Source: DTYU01 sp040757355
Lineage (GTDB): Bacteria > Bacillota > Desulfotomaculia > Desulfotomaculales > Ammonificaceae
Assembly (NCBI GenBank): GCA_040757355.1
Contig: JBFLWY010000029.1
Span: 1-33,757 of the forward strand
Length of the DNA stretch: 33,757 nt
Direction: 5' to 3'
The translations under genes and the position numbers were made by a program. Below are positions 17,940 to 25,376 of this stretch, piece by piece. Position 1 is the first letter of the stretch, and every line of letters begins with the position of its first letter. Below the pieces are notes generated by a model. It searched no databases. It was given only the letters and a program-made list of their open reading frames with translations, and had not been told where the DNA came from.

Positions 17940-18935
17940 ATGCGGCTTTTGTTCGTGACGGATACGCACTTGCGCGGGGTGGCGCCGCGCAACCGGACAG
18001 ATGATTTCGTGGAAACGCTTGTGGCTAAGCTGCGCGAGGTGGTGCAGCTTGCAAACGAATTAGGCGTGACCGCGGTACTCCACGGAGGGGATGTTTTTGA
18101 CATTCCGGTTCCCGGACTCGCGGCGACCGGCGAGTTTGCCACGGTTTTGCGGGGTCTTGAGGCGCCGCTTTACATAGTGCCCGGTAATCATGACCTGCAC
18201 GGGCAAAACCCCGCCACCCTGATGCGGACCCTTCTTGGATTCCTGGGGCGGTGGGGGGTGATTCGGATTCTTGATAACACCCCGGTTTACCTTGAGGACG
18301 GCAACGTACGGGTTCAGGTTTCCGGGGCGCCGTATCACTTTGCCATCGACGACGGCGGCGGGGATTATATCGTAAAGAAGAAAAACTGCGACGTCGCCAT
18401 ACATATCTGCCACGGAGCTCTGCTGAACCGGAGTTTCGGGCCGATGGTGAAATACACGCTGATTGACGACATAGCAGAGTTGACGGAAGCAGATTACACC
18501 TTTTGCGGCCACTATCACCTCGGTTACAATGATGTTTACCGTGACGGCAAGTGGTTCATTAACCCGGGAGCGCTGGTGCGGCTTTCCGCCAGCCCGGGGG
18601 AAATATCCAGGTGGCCTTCGGTCGTGGTGGTGTTCATAGAAGGAGGCAAGGTCAGGCACGAGATTTACAGACTTAAGAACGCCCGGCCGGGTAATGAGGT
18701 ACTCGACAAGACCGCAATCGAGGACTCGGCTTTCAGGGCGAAAAAGCGGGAGGAGTTTCTCCAGACGGTGCGGCAGATTACTTCTAAAACCGGTTTCGCC
18801 CGTACCGACCCGCAGGCAATCCTGCTGCGGGTGCTTGACGGCATGAGGGATAATCCAGATTTTGCGCTGGTTTACGCAGAGGTGACACGGATTTGGGCCG
18901 AGGTACTGGAGGAGGAAGGGCAGATTTGCGACTGA
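17940..18935 (+). CDS. Mre11/SbcD-like metallophosphoesterase nuclease
   Basis: 331 residues. All calcineurin-type phosphoesterase motifs are visible: DTH (Asp8, His10), GGDVFD (Asp51), GNHD (82-85), CHGAL (His158) and GHYHLG (His191, His193). This is the Mre11/SbcD pattern, a Mn-dependent nuclease that opens and trims DNA ends together with Rad50/SbcC. The C-terminal part (about 250-331) would hold the Rad50-binding region. The ATG follows a short gap after herA with GGAGG upstream. The stop overlaps the start of the Rad50-like gene by ten bases, so the two are translationally linked. Confidence 0.92.
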   Translation: MRLLFVTDTHLRGVAPRNRTDDFVETLVAKLREVVQLANELGVTAVLHGGDVFDIPVPGLAATGEFATVLRGLEAPLYIVPGNHDLHGQNPATLMRTLLGFLGRWGVIRILDNTPVYLEDGNVRVQVSGAPYHFAIDDGGGDYIVKKKNCDVAIHICHGALLNRSFGPMVKYTLIDDIAELTEADYTFCGHYHLGYNDVYRDGKWFINPGALVRLSASPGEISRWPSVVVVFIEGGKVRHEIYRLKNARPGNEVLDKTAIEDSAFRAKKREEFLQTVRQITSKTGFARTDPQAILLRVLDGMRDNPDFALVYAEVTRIWAEVLEEEGQICD

Positions 18936-20233
18936 AAAGGGTGATCTTGGAAAACTTCCAGTCCCACCGGCAAGCGGAAATTGTGCTTGCGCCTACGGTC
19001 ACGGTTCTTATCGGGGAGTCGGACCAGGGAAAGTCAGCCGTCGTCAGGGCGCTCAGGTGGCTGTTTTACAATAAGCCGCAGGGTGCGGATTTCCTGAGGG
19101 TCGGGGCCGACCGCTGCAGGGTGGCGATGGAGTTTGAAGACGGCGTAACCATCGTCCGGCAGCGGCGGGGCAAGACCAACCGCTACGAGATCCTGCAACC
19201 CGGACGAGAACCGTACGCTGAGGAGGGTTTCGGCCGGGAAGTGCCCGCGGCGGTACAGGAGCTGACGGAAGTGCGCCCGCTCAAGCTTGAGGGGGCGAGT
19301 TTCGAGCTTCACGTAGCGCACCAGTTGGACCCCCCTTTTCTCCTCAAAGAAACGCCGGCGGTGCGGGCGCGCGCTGTCGGACACCTTTCGGGTACCCACC
19401 TCTTTGATGCGGCGGACAAAAGGGCTGCACGCAAGCTTGCCGAATTAACGCGCCAGCGGCGTGAACTCGAGGACGGAGTGGCCCATTTACAGGCACGGAT
19501 GGAAGAGTTCAATGACCTGCCCCGGTTGGAAGCGCAATACGAGGAGTGTGCGGCCTTTTTTCAGCGGGGGCGGGACGCGGAAGCCAGGATTAACATGCTC
19601 TCAGAACTTAAAACGGGACGCGAGTCTTCTTTACGGGAGTTGCGGGTGAGTGAGAATCTCCTTGAGACGCTTCCCCGCACGGAAGAGTTGCAGACCCGGA
19701 GTGAACAGGCTTCAACGCTGGTTACGCTTTTCAATGAGCTGTGCGGTTTAAGGGAGTCCAAAAAGAGTTCATCTGCTTCACTGGACCGGGTAAAAAGAGT
19801 GCTTGCAGCGACTGTAAAGGTTGAGGCCGCCGAGAGGATTACGGCGGAGGCAAAAACGGCGGTGGCGCGGGTTAAAGAATTGCGGGAAATGCTCAGCCGC
19901 CGGGCAGAAACAATCCGGAGGTTGCAGCGGGTGGAAGCGGCAGAGGCCGAACTGAAGGATGTTGGATTGTCAGACCAGCGCTGGCATGAAGTGAAGGACA
20001 ATACAGAGCGGCTCCGGCGGCTTAAAGAACTCCGGCAGCAACTTCTATCTATTCGCGGGGAGCTTGCCGCTGTAGAGAAGCGTCTTGTAGAGGCCCGCAC
20101 TGAAGCTGGGCGCCAGGCCGGCAAGCTGAAAGAATTGCTCCTGAAAGCCAACCGTTGCCCGGTCTGTCTTACGCCTTTATCCCCCGAACAGGTTGAAGAG
20201 ATCTTGAAAAAGGAGCTTGGGGAGGAGTCCTGA
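18926..20233 (+). CDS. Rad50/SbcC-like ATPase, N-terminal half with zinc-hook motif at its C-terminus
   Basis: About 435 residues. It starts at TTG 18926 behind a strong GGAGGAGG, giving MRLKRVILENFQSHRQ, the typical Rad50/SbcC opening. Walker A is GESDQGKS (about 30-37). A coiled coil runs from about 165 to 405. It ends with CPVC (about residues 411-414), the zinc-hook motif that in complete Rad50 lies mid-protein. There is no signature motif or Walker B here; those are in the separate gene at 20517. The polypeptide is thus half of a Rad50, and the ATPase must assemble in trans. It overlaps the nuclease gene upstream and shares one base with the next gene (TGATG). Confidence 0.88.
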   Translation: MRLKRVILENFQSHRQAEIVLAPTVTVLIGESDQGKSAVVRALRWLFYNKPQGADFLRVGADRCRVAMEFEDGVTIVRQRRGKTNRYEILQPGREPYAEEGFGREVPAAVQELTEVRPLKLEGASFELHVAHQLDPPFLLKETPAVRARAVGHLSGTHLFDAADKRAARKLAELTRQRRELEDGVAHLQARMEEFNDLPRLEAQYEECAAFFQRGRDAEARINMLSELKTGRESSLRELRVSENLLETLPRTEELQTRSEQASTLVTLFNELCGLRESKKSSSASLDRVKRVLAATVKVEAAERITAEAKTAVARVKELREMLSRRAETIRRLQRVEAAEAELKDVGLSDQRWHEVKDNTERLRRLKELRQQLLSIRGELAAVEKRLVEARTEAGRQAGKLKELLLKANRCPVCLTPLSPEQVEEILKKELGEES

Positions 20234-20520
20234 TGAGCGATTTTGAAAAGGAACTGAGCCGGCTGAAAGAAGGCATTGAAAAAGCTAAGCGCCTCCGTGA
20301 AAAGGCAGCGGGGCAGAAAGAGGTTCTCGAGCAACGGCTGCAGGAAATTGAGGCGAAAATCCGTGCTCAGGGCGTGGAGCCCGAGCGCCTTGAAGAGGAA
20401 ATCGCCCGGTTGGAAGCGGAAGCGCGGCAGGCGATAGCGGAAGCGGAAAAGCTCATTCCGTGGGACCTTATTCAACGGGTGGAAGACGGCCGGAACGCGA
20501 CCGGGGGCAGCCAGTCATGA
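20233..20520 (+). CDS. Small coiled-coil protein between the two Rad50 halves
   Basis: 95 residues, almost wholly heptad-like and charged (Glu, Lys, Arg, Ala, Leu), predicted as one long coiled coil from about 3 to 75. It starts at an ATG overlapping the previous stop by one base, behind GGGGAGGAG, and its stop overlaps the next start (ATGA). The returning coil of the C-terminal Rad50 half is much shorter than the outgoing coil of the N-terminal half, so this protein could fill in the missing return strand (inference). I recognise no named family. Confidence 0.8.
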   Translation: MSDFEKELSRLKEGIEKAKRLREKAAGQKEVLEQRLQEIEAKIRAQGVEPERLEEEIARLEAEARQAIAEAEKLIPWDLIQRVEDGRNATGGSQS

Positions 20521-21179
20521 TACTGGACAACAGTGTCGCCGCCGGGGTATCGAACTTTCGGGAATATGTATCCCGCCGCCGTTGGGAATACGACCGGCTG
20601 GCGGCCGAGAAACGTACAGCAGAGGAAAGACTGATCCGGGTCAAGACCGAGGAGGCGGTTATCACCCAGACCAGGGAGGTTTTTCAATCGGCTGCGGAAA
20701 AGGCGCGGGAGCAGGCCAAACAAGGCATGGAACGAGTAGTGACCTGGGCGCTGCAGTCGGTGTTCGGTCCCGAGATCTCCTTCGAGGTGTCATTGGAGGA
20801 ACGCCGCGACCAGCCCGAGGCTGATTTTGTCGCCGTTAGCACGTACGGCGGGACCACACCGGTCAGGACCGAGCCTACAGAGGCACGCGGCGGCGGGGTC
20901 GTAGACGTCATTTCTCTGGCGCTGCGGTGCGTGCTTCTGGAACGCACGCGGATGGGCGGCCCGCTGATCCTGGACGAACCCGGGAAGCATGTGAGCGAGG
21001 AGTATGCGCGTGCCCTCGGTGAGCTTATCAGGGCGATGAGTGAGGAGGCCGGTCGTCAAATTATCATTATCACTCATAACACGGAGCTTGCCGAGACCGG
21101 CGAACTCGCCTACCGCGTTGAACTGAGGAATGGGGAGAGCCAGATCATTCCCGTCGGGGCAGCTCTCAACAAAGGCTAA
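20517..21179 (+). CDS. Rad50/SbcC-like ATPase, C-terminal half
   Basis: 220 residues from the ATG at 20517. A coiled coil of about 70 residues (15-85) leads into the C-terminal ATPase lobe: an ABC-signature-like ARGGGVVDVISLALR (about 126-140), Walker B PLILDEPGKHVS (about 152-163) and the H-loop region IIIITHN (about 182-188). It has no Walker A, so it needs the partner at 18926-20233 to form a nucleotide site. In usual Rad50/SbcC these parts are one chain of 850-1100 residues. The signature has GGG where family members have SGG. Start chosen by the ATGA overlap with the preceding gene. Last gene of the operon. Confidence 0.87.
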   Translation: MILDNSVAAGVSNFREYVSRRRWEYDRLAAEKRTAEERLIRVKTEEAVITQTREVFQSAAEKAREQAKQGMERVVTWALQSVFGPEISFEVSLEERRDQPEADFVAVSTYGGTTPVRTEPTEARGGGVVDVISLALRCVLLERTRMGGPLILDEPGKHVSEEYARALGELIRAMSEEAGRQIIIITHNTELAETGELAYRVELRNGESQIIPVGAALNKG

Positions 21180-21241
21180 AATCATACTTGGGGAGGGGCT
21201 TAGGTCAGGAGCGAATTTTCCCATAACTGTTAAAATGGGTG

Positions 21242-21270
21242 TTGACTTCGCAAGAGAATTGTGCTAATTT
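21242..21270 (+). promoter_or_regulatory. Sigma-A-type promoter of the HesB selenoprotein gene
   Basis: TTGACT (21242-21247), 17-bp spacer, TAATTT (21265-21270). It directly abuts the CsoR-like operator and lies about 75 bp upstream of the ATG. Confidence 0.6.
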
Positions 21271-21283
21271 ACCCCTCGGGGTA
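21270..21283. promoter_or_regulatory. CsoR/CstR-type operator
   Basis: A perfect dyad TACCCC-TC-GGGGTA lies immediately after the -10 box, with A/T flanks. It closely resembles the GC-core, TAT-flanked operators of the CsoR family (Cu(I), Ni or persulfide-sensing repressors). Its place over the transcription start suggests repression of the HesB-like gene. Family assignment rests on pattern only; no csoR gene is in the window. Confidence 0.5.
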
Positions 21284-21344
21284 TAAATACCGGTTGGAAA
21301 TAAATACGAACAAATCCTTTTTATACTGGGAAGGGAGACTGAAA

Positions 21345-21665
21345 ATGCTTGAGGTGACGCCGTTAGCGCAAGAGAAACTCAAGGAGTTCCTGGCAGAAAA
21401 GAAGATGCTGGAAGCTTACATCCGGGTTTATGTTAACGGTATAGGGTGAGGGGGTCCGAATTTCGGCCTGGCTCTGGATGAGTCAACGAAAGCTGAAGAT
21501 ACGGTCTTTACCGCGGGCGAGGTAAAGTTTGCTGTGGATAAAGGAACGGAACCCTACCTCTCCGGGGCTGTACTGGACTACACGCAAAACTGGCTCGGCG
21601 GGGGCTTTACCATTATGACACCCCGGCGGGGGGATTCCTGCGGCGGGTCCTGCTCCTCTTGTTAA
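21345..21665 (+). CDS. HesB/IscA-like selenoprotein (in-frame TGA at codon 35)
   Basis: 106 residues when the TGA at 21447-21449 is read through as selenocysteine. The text before it, RVYVNGIG, and after it, GGPNFGLALDE, join into one HesB/IscA domain with no frame change. The TGA falls exactly at residue 35, the position of the first cluster-binding Cys of IscA (C35). The next family Cys is at residue 99, also as in IscA, followed by Cys103 and Cys106 in the tail. HesB-like selenoproteins are a known prokaryotic family. The ATG is behind AAGGGAGA. It has its own promoter, a CsoR-type operator and a strong terminator. Likely role: iron-sulfur, metal or sulfide-related chemistry (inference). 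Automatic callers will report a 34-residue stub. Confidence 0.87.
21450..21469 (+). promoter_or_regulatory. Candidate bacterial SECIS hairpin
   Basis: Directly after the UGA, 21453-21459 (GG-U-CCGA) pairs with 21463-21468 (UCGGCC), leaving a bulged U and a 3-nt loop. Bacterial SECIS elements lie just downstream of the UGA and often carry a bulged U. The loop here is smaller and closer to the UGA than in typical examples and lacks the usual loop G, so the exact fold is uncertain. Confidence 0.4.
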
Positions 21666-21686
21666 GGCGTTAATAAGATATATACA

Positions 21687-21724
21687 AGCAAAAACCTTCT
21701 CAAGCGAGAAGGTTTTTGCTTTAA
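21687..21724. terminator. Strong bidirectional terminator
   Basis: A perfect 15-bp stem (21687-21701 with 21706-21720) has an AAGC loop, and A/T-rich outer arms give a U-tract on both strands. It ends the HesB gene and can also serve the convergent MFS gene. Confidence 0.92.
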
Positions 21725-21821
21725 TCCGGCCCCGTTTTAAGACCATTATCAATATATCAGGAGTATTTACAGCCTCGGATCTGGTCTCCCGCATGCGATT
21801 GCTTATATTCGATACGGCAGC

Positions 21822-23111
21822 TTAAGGACTGTTTGCGGCCCTACAATACTTTGTCTTATTACCGTTCCACCAGAAGGCGATACCGCAGGTTAAAACCAAT
21901 GCGAAAGAAGAACCGGCGGCGAATGCTACTTGTGCGTTCCACAGGTGCGCTATCGAACCGCTGATAAAGTTGCCGATTGGCACGAGCCCCATGAAAACAA
22001 GCGTAAAAATGCTCATGACCCGCGCCCGCAGGCGATCGGTGGCCGCAAGCTGGATCGTGGTGTTTACCGTACCGGCAAAGACGATCATTGACCATCCGGC
22101 TATAGAGAGGAGCACCATAGCGACCCAGAACAGATTGAAGAGCGCGAGTACCATCTGTGCAAGGCAAAGGCCGACCGCGCCCCCGAGGAGGAGCACCCGG
22201 CGCGGACCTCCGTGGCTGAGCCAGGCAAGGGTAAGCGCTCCCGCGAGCGCGCCTGCGCCGTGGGAGGCCAACAGGAACCCGAGCCCCTGAGGACCCCGGT
22301 GCAACACTTCGCGCGCAAAAACCGGCACAAGCACGTTAAAGTTTATCGCAAATATGCTTATTGCACTCAACAACAAAATGGGTAGGAAAATGGCCGGCGT
22401 CCGGCGGACGTACCGCAAGCCTTCCACGATTTCACCCAAAACCCGGCCGCTCTTGACGGCATTCCGGCCGGTTGTACGAATGCGGATCAGTTGCACCACC
22501 ACGGCCACAAAGGTGGCGGCGTTAACGAGGAAACAGATCGCAAGTCCGAAACGGGCTATTATCACTCCCGCAAGCGCCGGGCCGACCACCCGCGCGGCAT
22601 TGAAAAGCGAAGAGTGCAGTGCGATCCCGTTCATCAGGTCACGCTTGCCTACCAATTCAAAGATGAAGGACTGGCGCGCCGGCATATCGACGGCATTCAG
22701 TGTTCCCATAAGCAGAGCGAAAACCAGAACATGCCAGTACCGGACCACCTCTGTGAGCACCAGGAGACCCAGCAGAAAGGCCAGCACCATCATCAGCGTT
22801 TGAGTAATAATCAGCAAATGTCTCTTGGGTACCCGGTCGGCGACGACTCCGCCGAAAAGAGTAAAAAGCAAGACAGGGGCAAACTGCGCCGTGCCTACAA
22901 GCCCCAGCAGAAAAGCGGAATGGGTCAGTTCCAAGACCAGCCACGCCTGGGCCACGTTCTGCATCCAGGTGCCGACGACGGAAACGCACTGGCCAGTCCA
23001 GAAGAGGCGGTAATTGGGGTGTTGCAGCGCGGCGAGCATGTGCGGTTTTGAGCGCGGTTTCCCATCACCGACCAGCGGTACATCTTGAAAGGCGGCTTCT
23101 TTTACGGCCAA
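21822..23111 (-). CDS. MFS transporter, EntS/MFS_3-like exporter
   Basis: 429 residues with about twelve transmembrane helices. After a short cytoplasmic lead the family text NYRLFWTGQCVSVVGTWMQ appears (about 33-51), and the loop 2-3 motif GGVVADRVPKRHLL (about 86-99) is the MFS A-motif variant of the MFS_3 group. That group includes enterobactin exporter EntS and many drug or macrolide exporters; substrate unknown. The TTG start is supported by GGAGGG upstream. It is convergent with the HesB gene and shares the terminator region. Confidence 0.88.
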   Translation of the reverse strand: MAVKEAAFQDVPLVGDGKPRSKPHMLAALQHPNYRLFWTGQCVSVVGTWMQNVAQAWLVLELTHSAFLLGLVGTAQFAPVLLFTLFGGVVADRVPKRHLLIITQTLMMVLAFLLGLLVLTEVVRYWHVLVFALLMGTLNAVDMPARQSFIFELVGKRDLMNGIALHSSLFNAARVVGPALAGVIIARFGLAICFLVNAATFVAVVVQLIRIRTTGRNAVKSGRVLGEIVEGLRYVRRTPAIFLPILLLSAISIFAINFNVLVPVFAREVLHRGPQGLGFLLASHGAGALAGALTLAWLSHGGPRRVLLLGGAVGLCLAQMVLALFNLFWVAMVLLSIAGWSMIVFAGTVNTTIQLAATDRLRARVMSIFTLVFMGLVPIGNFISGSIAHLWNAQVAFAAGSSFALVLTCGIAFWWNGNKTKYCRAANSP

Positions 23112-23170
23112 AATGAACCCTCCGAGACAATATCATAACACACTGCCGGAACGTTGTTAACGAATAGTGA

Positions 23171-23308
23171 TTGACAGTGCTGGAAGGAGTGTGGTAGCCT
23201 TTTAAACAGCGGCGGTACGAAACCGCCCGGAACATTTTCCACGTACAAGGTTAACAAAGATTCGGAAATAGAGGCCACGGAGGCTCTGCCGTGTGGCCTC
23301 TTTTGTTT
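23171..23308 (+). ncRNA. Candidate small RNA or leader with its own promoter and terminator
   Basis: A perfect -35 TTGACA (23171-23176) and a weak -10 TAGCCT (23195-23200, 18-bp spacer) precede about 100 bases. These hold a 6-bp hairpin GGCGGT/ACCGCC (23211-23216 with 23222-23227, loop ACGAA) and end in a terminator: stem 23271-23278 with 23293-23300, inner pairs, then TTTTGTTTT. No open frame with a ribosome site lies inside. It matches no riboswitch class I could place. Confidence 0.4.
23271..23308 (+). terminator. Rho-independent terminator
   Basis: An 8-bp stem GAGGCCAC/GTGGCCTC is extended by two G-C pairs across a 2-nt bulge and followed by TTTTGTTTT. It ends the candidate small RNA. 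Confidence 0.75.
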
Positions 23309-23770
23309 TGACGCACGGCGAACAAAGGCGAACCAACCGGTAAGGAAGAGAACTACAAAACGATCATCGAGCGGTTTGATTGGGAGGAAGAGAGAAATGC
23401 GGACAAGGCGGACAAGTTAGTCTCCCGGCTGCCGCTTCTGCCACCGCTGCCTGCAGGGTTGCACCGTTCCCCGGCAACAGGGGGGGATTTATTAACATTG
23501 TAGGAAGTTAACAATGTTAATGCGTAACGGCTTTTGATTTTGGGAGTAACTATTCAGGCACCCCGTAAAGTCGCGCGGCGATAAACAGCGCATAGCTTTG
23601 TCCGCCGGGCAGGGCCGGGTCCTCACCTGCTTCTGTGTACGCTCTCATTTTTATTGAAAGGAAGTGATTTCTTAATGTGCATGCAAAAGAGCGAATGGGA
23701 AAGGACACTACCTCACCCGGTCTGCTTTTCGGTGGAGAATCACAGACCGCAACCTTGGCTAAGAACCAAC

Positions 23771-23992
23771 TCAAATACCGTCGAAGAGGGCGAATACCAA
23801 ATTGTAAGCCTGTTCTGCGTGTTCTTCGGGAACGTACAGATCGACACCCTGGGGGATAACCGCTCCGGGAGTACCCGTTATACCGACGTCCGCAGAAAAA
23901 ATGACCGACGGGATGCCCTCCCGTTCGAGAATCTGCTGGGCCTGTTCCGCGAAGATCCGGCTCGGAAAATTTTTTAACTTAACCAGCGGCAT
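23771..23992 (-). CDS. DUF2007-like small protein
   Basis: 73 residues. The pattern VKLKNFPSRIFAEQAQQILEREGIPSVI followed by a late VDLYVPEEHAEQAYNLV matches the DUF2007 (putative signal-transducing) fold: a ferredoxin-like alpha/beta unit whose second half ends in EDAExA-type helices. Function unknown. The ATG has GGAGA at good spacing. It lies between the MFS gene and the dehydrogenase genes on the same strand, with 49 bp to the upstream gene's stop, so it may be co-transcribed with glcDF. Confidence 0.75.
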   Translation of the reverse strand: MPLVKLKNFPSRIFAEQAQQILEREGIPSVIFSADVGITGTPGAVIPQGVDLYVPEEHAEQAYNLVFALFDGI

Positions 23993-24041
23993 TTTTCTCC
24001 ACGCCTTAGTATTTACTCACGGGCAAGCTCCAAATCCCGGT

Positions 24042-25376
24042 TTATAAGATTAAATAATAGCCGTACCCGGCGCCTTTCATCACGCTGATCTGTGCCTGCT
24101 CTGCCGATCTTCGGGGCTTAAGGAACTCGGCGAGGTGCAGCACCCTTATTTTATCCATGTTGTGCCGGTCCAGGCCGTAGCGGAGGAATAAGAGGCAGCC
24201 GGGATTGTCCGTTACAACCGTGCAGGCGCCGGTGTTTTTTAGCGCGGTGATTTCCGCGTCCAGGAGGCCGAGGGCGACTTCCGAATGGCGGAAGAAATAG
24301 CCGCCGGCGCTGCCGCAGCAGCCGAGGTGCGGTGCCGGCACCGGTTCCACCCCCGGCATAGTCGACAGGATTTGCCTTATACCGCCGCTGTTGGCGCCGT
24401 GGCGGAGAAGGCAGGATTCATGGTAGGCCACCCGGCCGGTTGAAACAGGGACGAACGCCGGTTCGAGTTCGCGGAGCAGTCCGGCGAAGTCCCGCACGCG
24501 GCTCGAAAACCTCTGGGCCTGATTCCGCTCCGCGGGGCTAAGGGCAAGAAGCTCCGGGTACTCCTGAAGGTGAACAACACATGCTGCGGCGGTTCCGGTG
24601 ACAAAATCAAAGGGTTCTGCGGCCTCGAAGGCGGCGAGGTTCCGGCGGGCGAGCCGAATGGCAGCTTCTCTATCACCGCAGTGGTGAGAGAGCGCGCCGC
24701 AGCAAGTCTGTGCAGGCGGAACTACCACCGTGCAGCCTGCGTGCCGGAGCAGTTCGATGGCGGCGTCGTTCACGGGCATGAGCGCGGCCTCCGTAATGCA
24801 GCCGGTGAAGAACGCTACACGGTATTTTTCCTTGCCGTGGGAAGGGAAACGGTGCGCGCGCTTTCCTTTCGGCTGGGGAGCGGCGGGGAGCAACGCAGCG
24901 ATTTGCTCAAGCTGCCGGCCGAGGGGAGCAAAACCCGGAAAGAAGGCGACAAGGCGCAACAGCCTGGTACGGCGGAGCAACGGCAGCAATGTTAAGGCCA
25001 ACCTGAGCATGGCGGGTCGGGGTATTACCTTTCCGCAGCCGAACCGCCACAACCATTCGAGGAAGCCTTCGGAAAGAGACCGGGGAAAGGACGGGGGCCT
25101 TCCTGCAAGTATCTCGCGCGCCGGTTTTATCCCGGCCGGGCATACGGATTCGCAGGCCCGGCAGCCGAGGCAGCGGTCAAGGAACCAAGCGGCTGCCGGG
25201 GTAACGGAACCTCCCGAGGCAAGGTGGTTCAGTATTATAAGACGACCGCGCGGGGAACCGGGCTCCAACGGTTCGAGGCGATAAGTGGGGCAGGAGGCGA
25301 GGCAGAAACCGCAGCGGCTGCACCGGTACGGGTCAAAATGTGCACTGATTTCAATATTGTTCGAGATCCTACTCAC
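24042..25376 (-). CDS. glcF: Glycolate/D-lactate dehydrogenase-type iron-sulfur subunit
   Basis: 444 residues. Two [4Fe-4S] motifs lie near the N-terminus, CSRCGFCLASCP (about 19-30) and CLGCRACESVCP (about 69-80), then two cysteine-rich CCG domains, with QTCCGALSH (about 220-228) and LGCCGSAGG (about 350-358). This is the GlcF/LutA-like layout that passes electrons from a flavoprotein to a membrane or soluble carrier. The GTG start overlaps the end of glcD by eight bases, showing a translationally coupled pair. No glcE is present, so a two-subunit D-2-hydroxyacid dehydrogenase is likely. Confidence 0.88.
   Translation of the reverse strand: MSRISNNIEISAHFDPYRCSRCGFCLASCPTYRLEPLEPGSPRGRLIILNHLASGGSVTPAAAWFLDRCLGCRACESVCPAGIKPAREILAGRPPSFPRSLSEGFLEWLWRFGCGKVIPRPAMLRLALTLLPLLRRTRLLRLVAFFPGFAPLGRQLEQIAALLPAAPQPKGKRAHRFPSHGKEKYRVAFFTGCITEAALMPVNDAAIELLRHAGCTVVVPPAQTCCGALSHHCGDREAAIRLARRNLAAFEAAEPFDFVTGTAAACVVHLQEYPELLALSPAERNQAQRFSSRVRDFAGLLRELEPAFVPVSTGRVAYHESCLLRHGANSGGIRQILSTMPGVEPVPAPHLGCCGSAGGYFFRHSEVALGLLDAEITALKNTGACTVVTDNPGCLLFLRYGLDRHNMDKIRVLHLAEFLKPRRSAEQAQISVMKGAGYGYYLIL

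Larger units (their letters stand above)
23112..23770. other. Long intergenic region upstream of the MFS gene
   Basis: About 660 bases without a supported gene. It contains a possible promoter-RNA-terminator unit (23171-23308) and a perfect 10-bp palindrome (23492-23501 with 23511-23520). A 63-codon open stretch between (23312-23500) has no start codon and may be decayed coding sequence. A 74-codon minus-strand frame at 23550-23774 is not counted. Confidence 0.5.

Noticed and set aside
19561..20475. 304-codon antisense ORF opposite the Rad50-like gene
   Set aside because: Ser/Arg-rich shadow of coiled-coil codons; no start context and overlaps well-supported genes.
21345..21449. HesB-like gene as a pseudogene broken by a stop codon
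   Set aside because: The frame continues cleanly after the TGA for 71 codons with family sequence. The TGA sits on the catalytic Cys position, and promoter, ribosome site and terminator are intact, which fits recoding better than decay.
23312..23500. Open stretch of 63 codons in the region upstream of the MFS gene
   Set aside because: It has a protein-like middle (ENYKTIIERFDWEEER) but no start codon, so it was not called; it could be a gene remnant.
23550..23774. 74-codon minus-strand ORF after the DUF2007 gene
   Set aside because: TTG start overlapping the previous stop, no ribosome site of its own, no motif.
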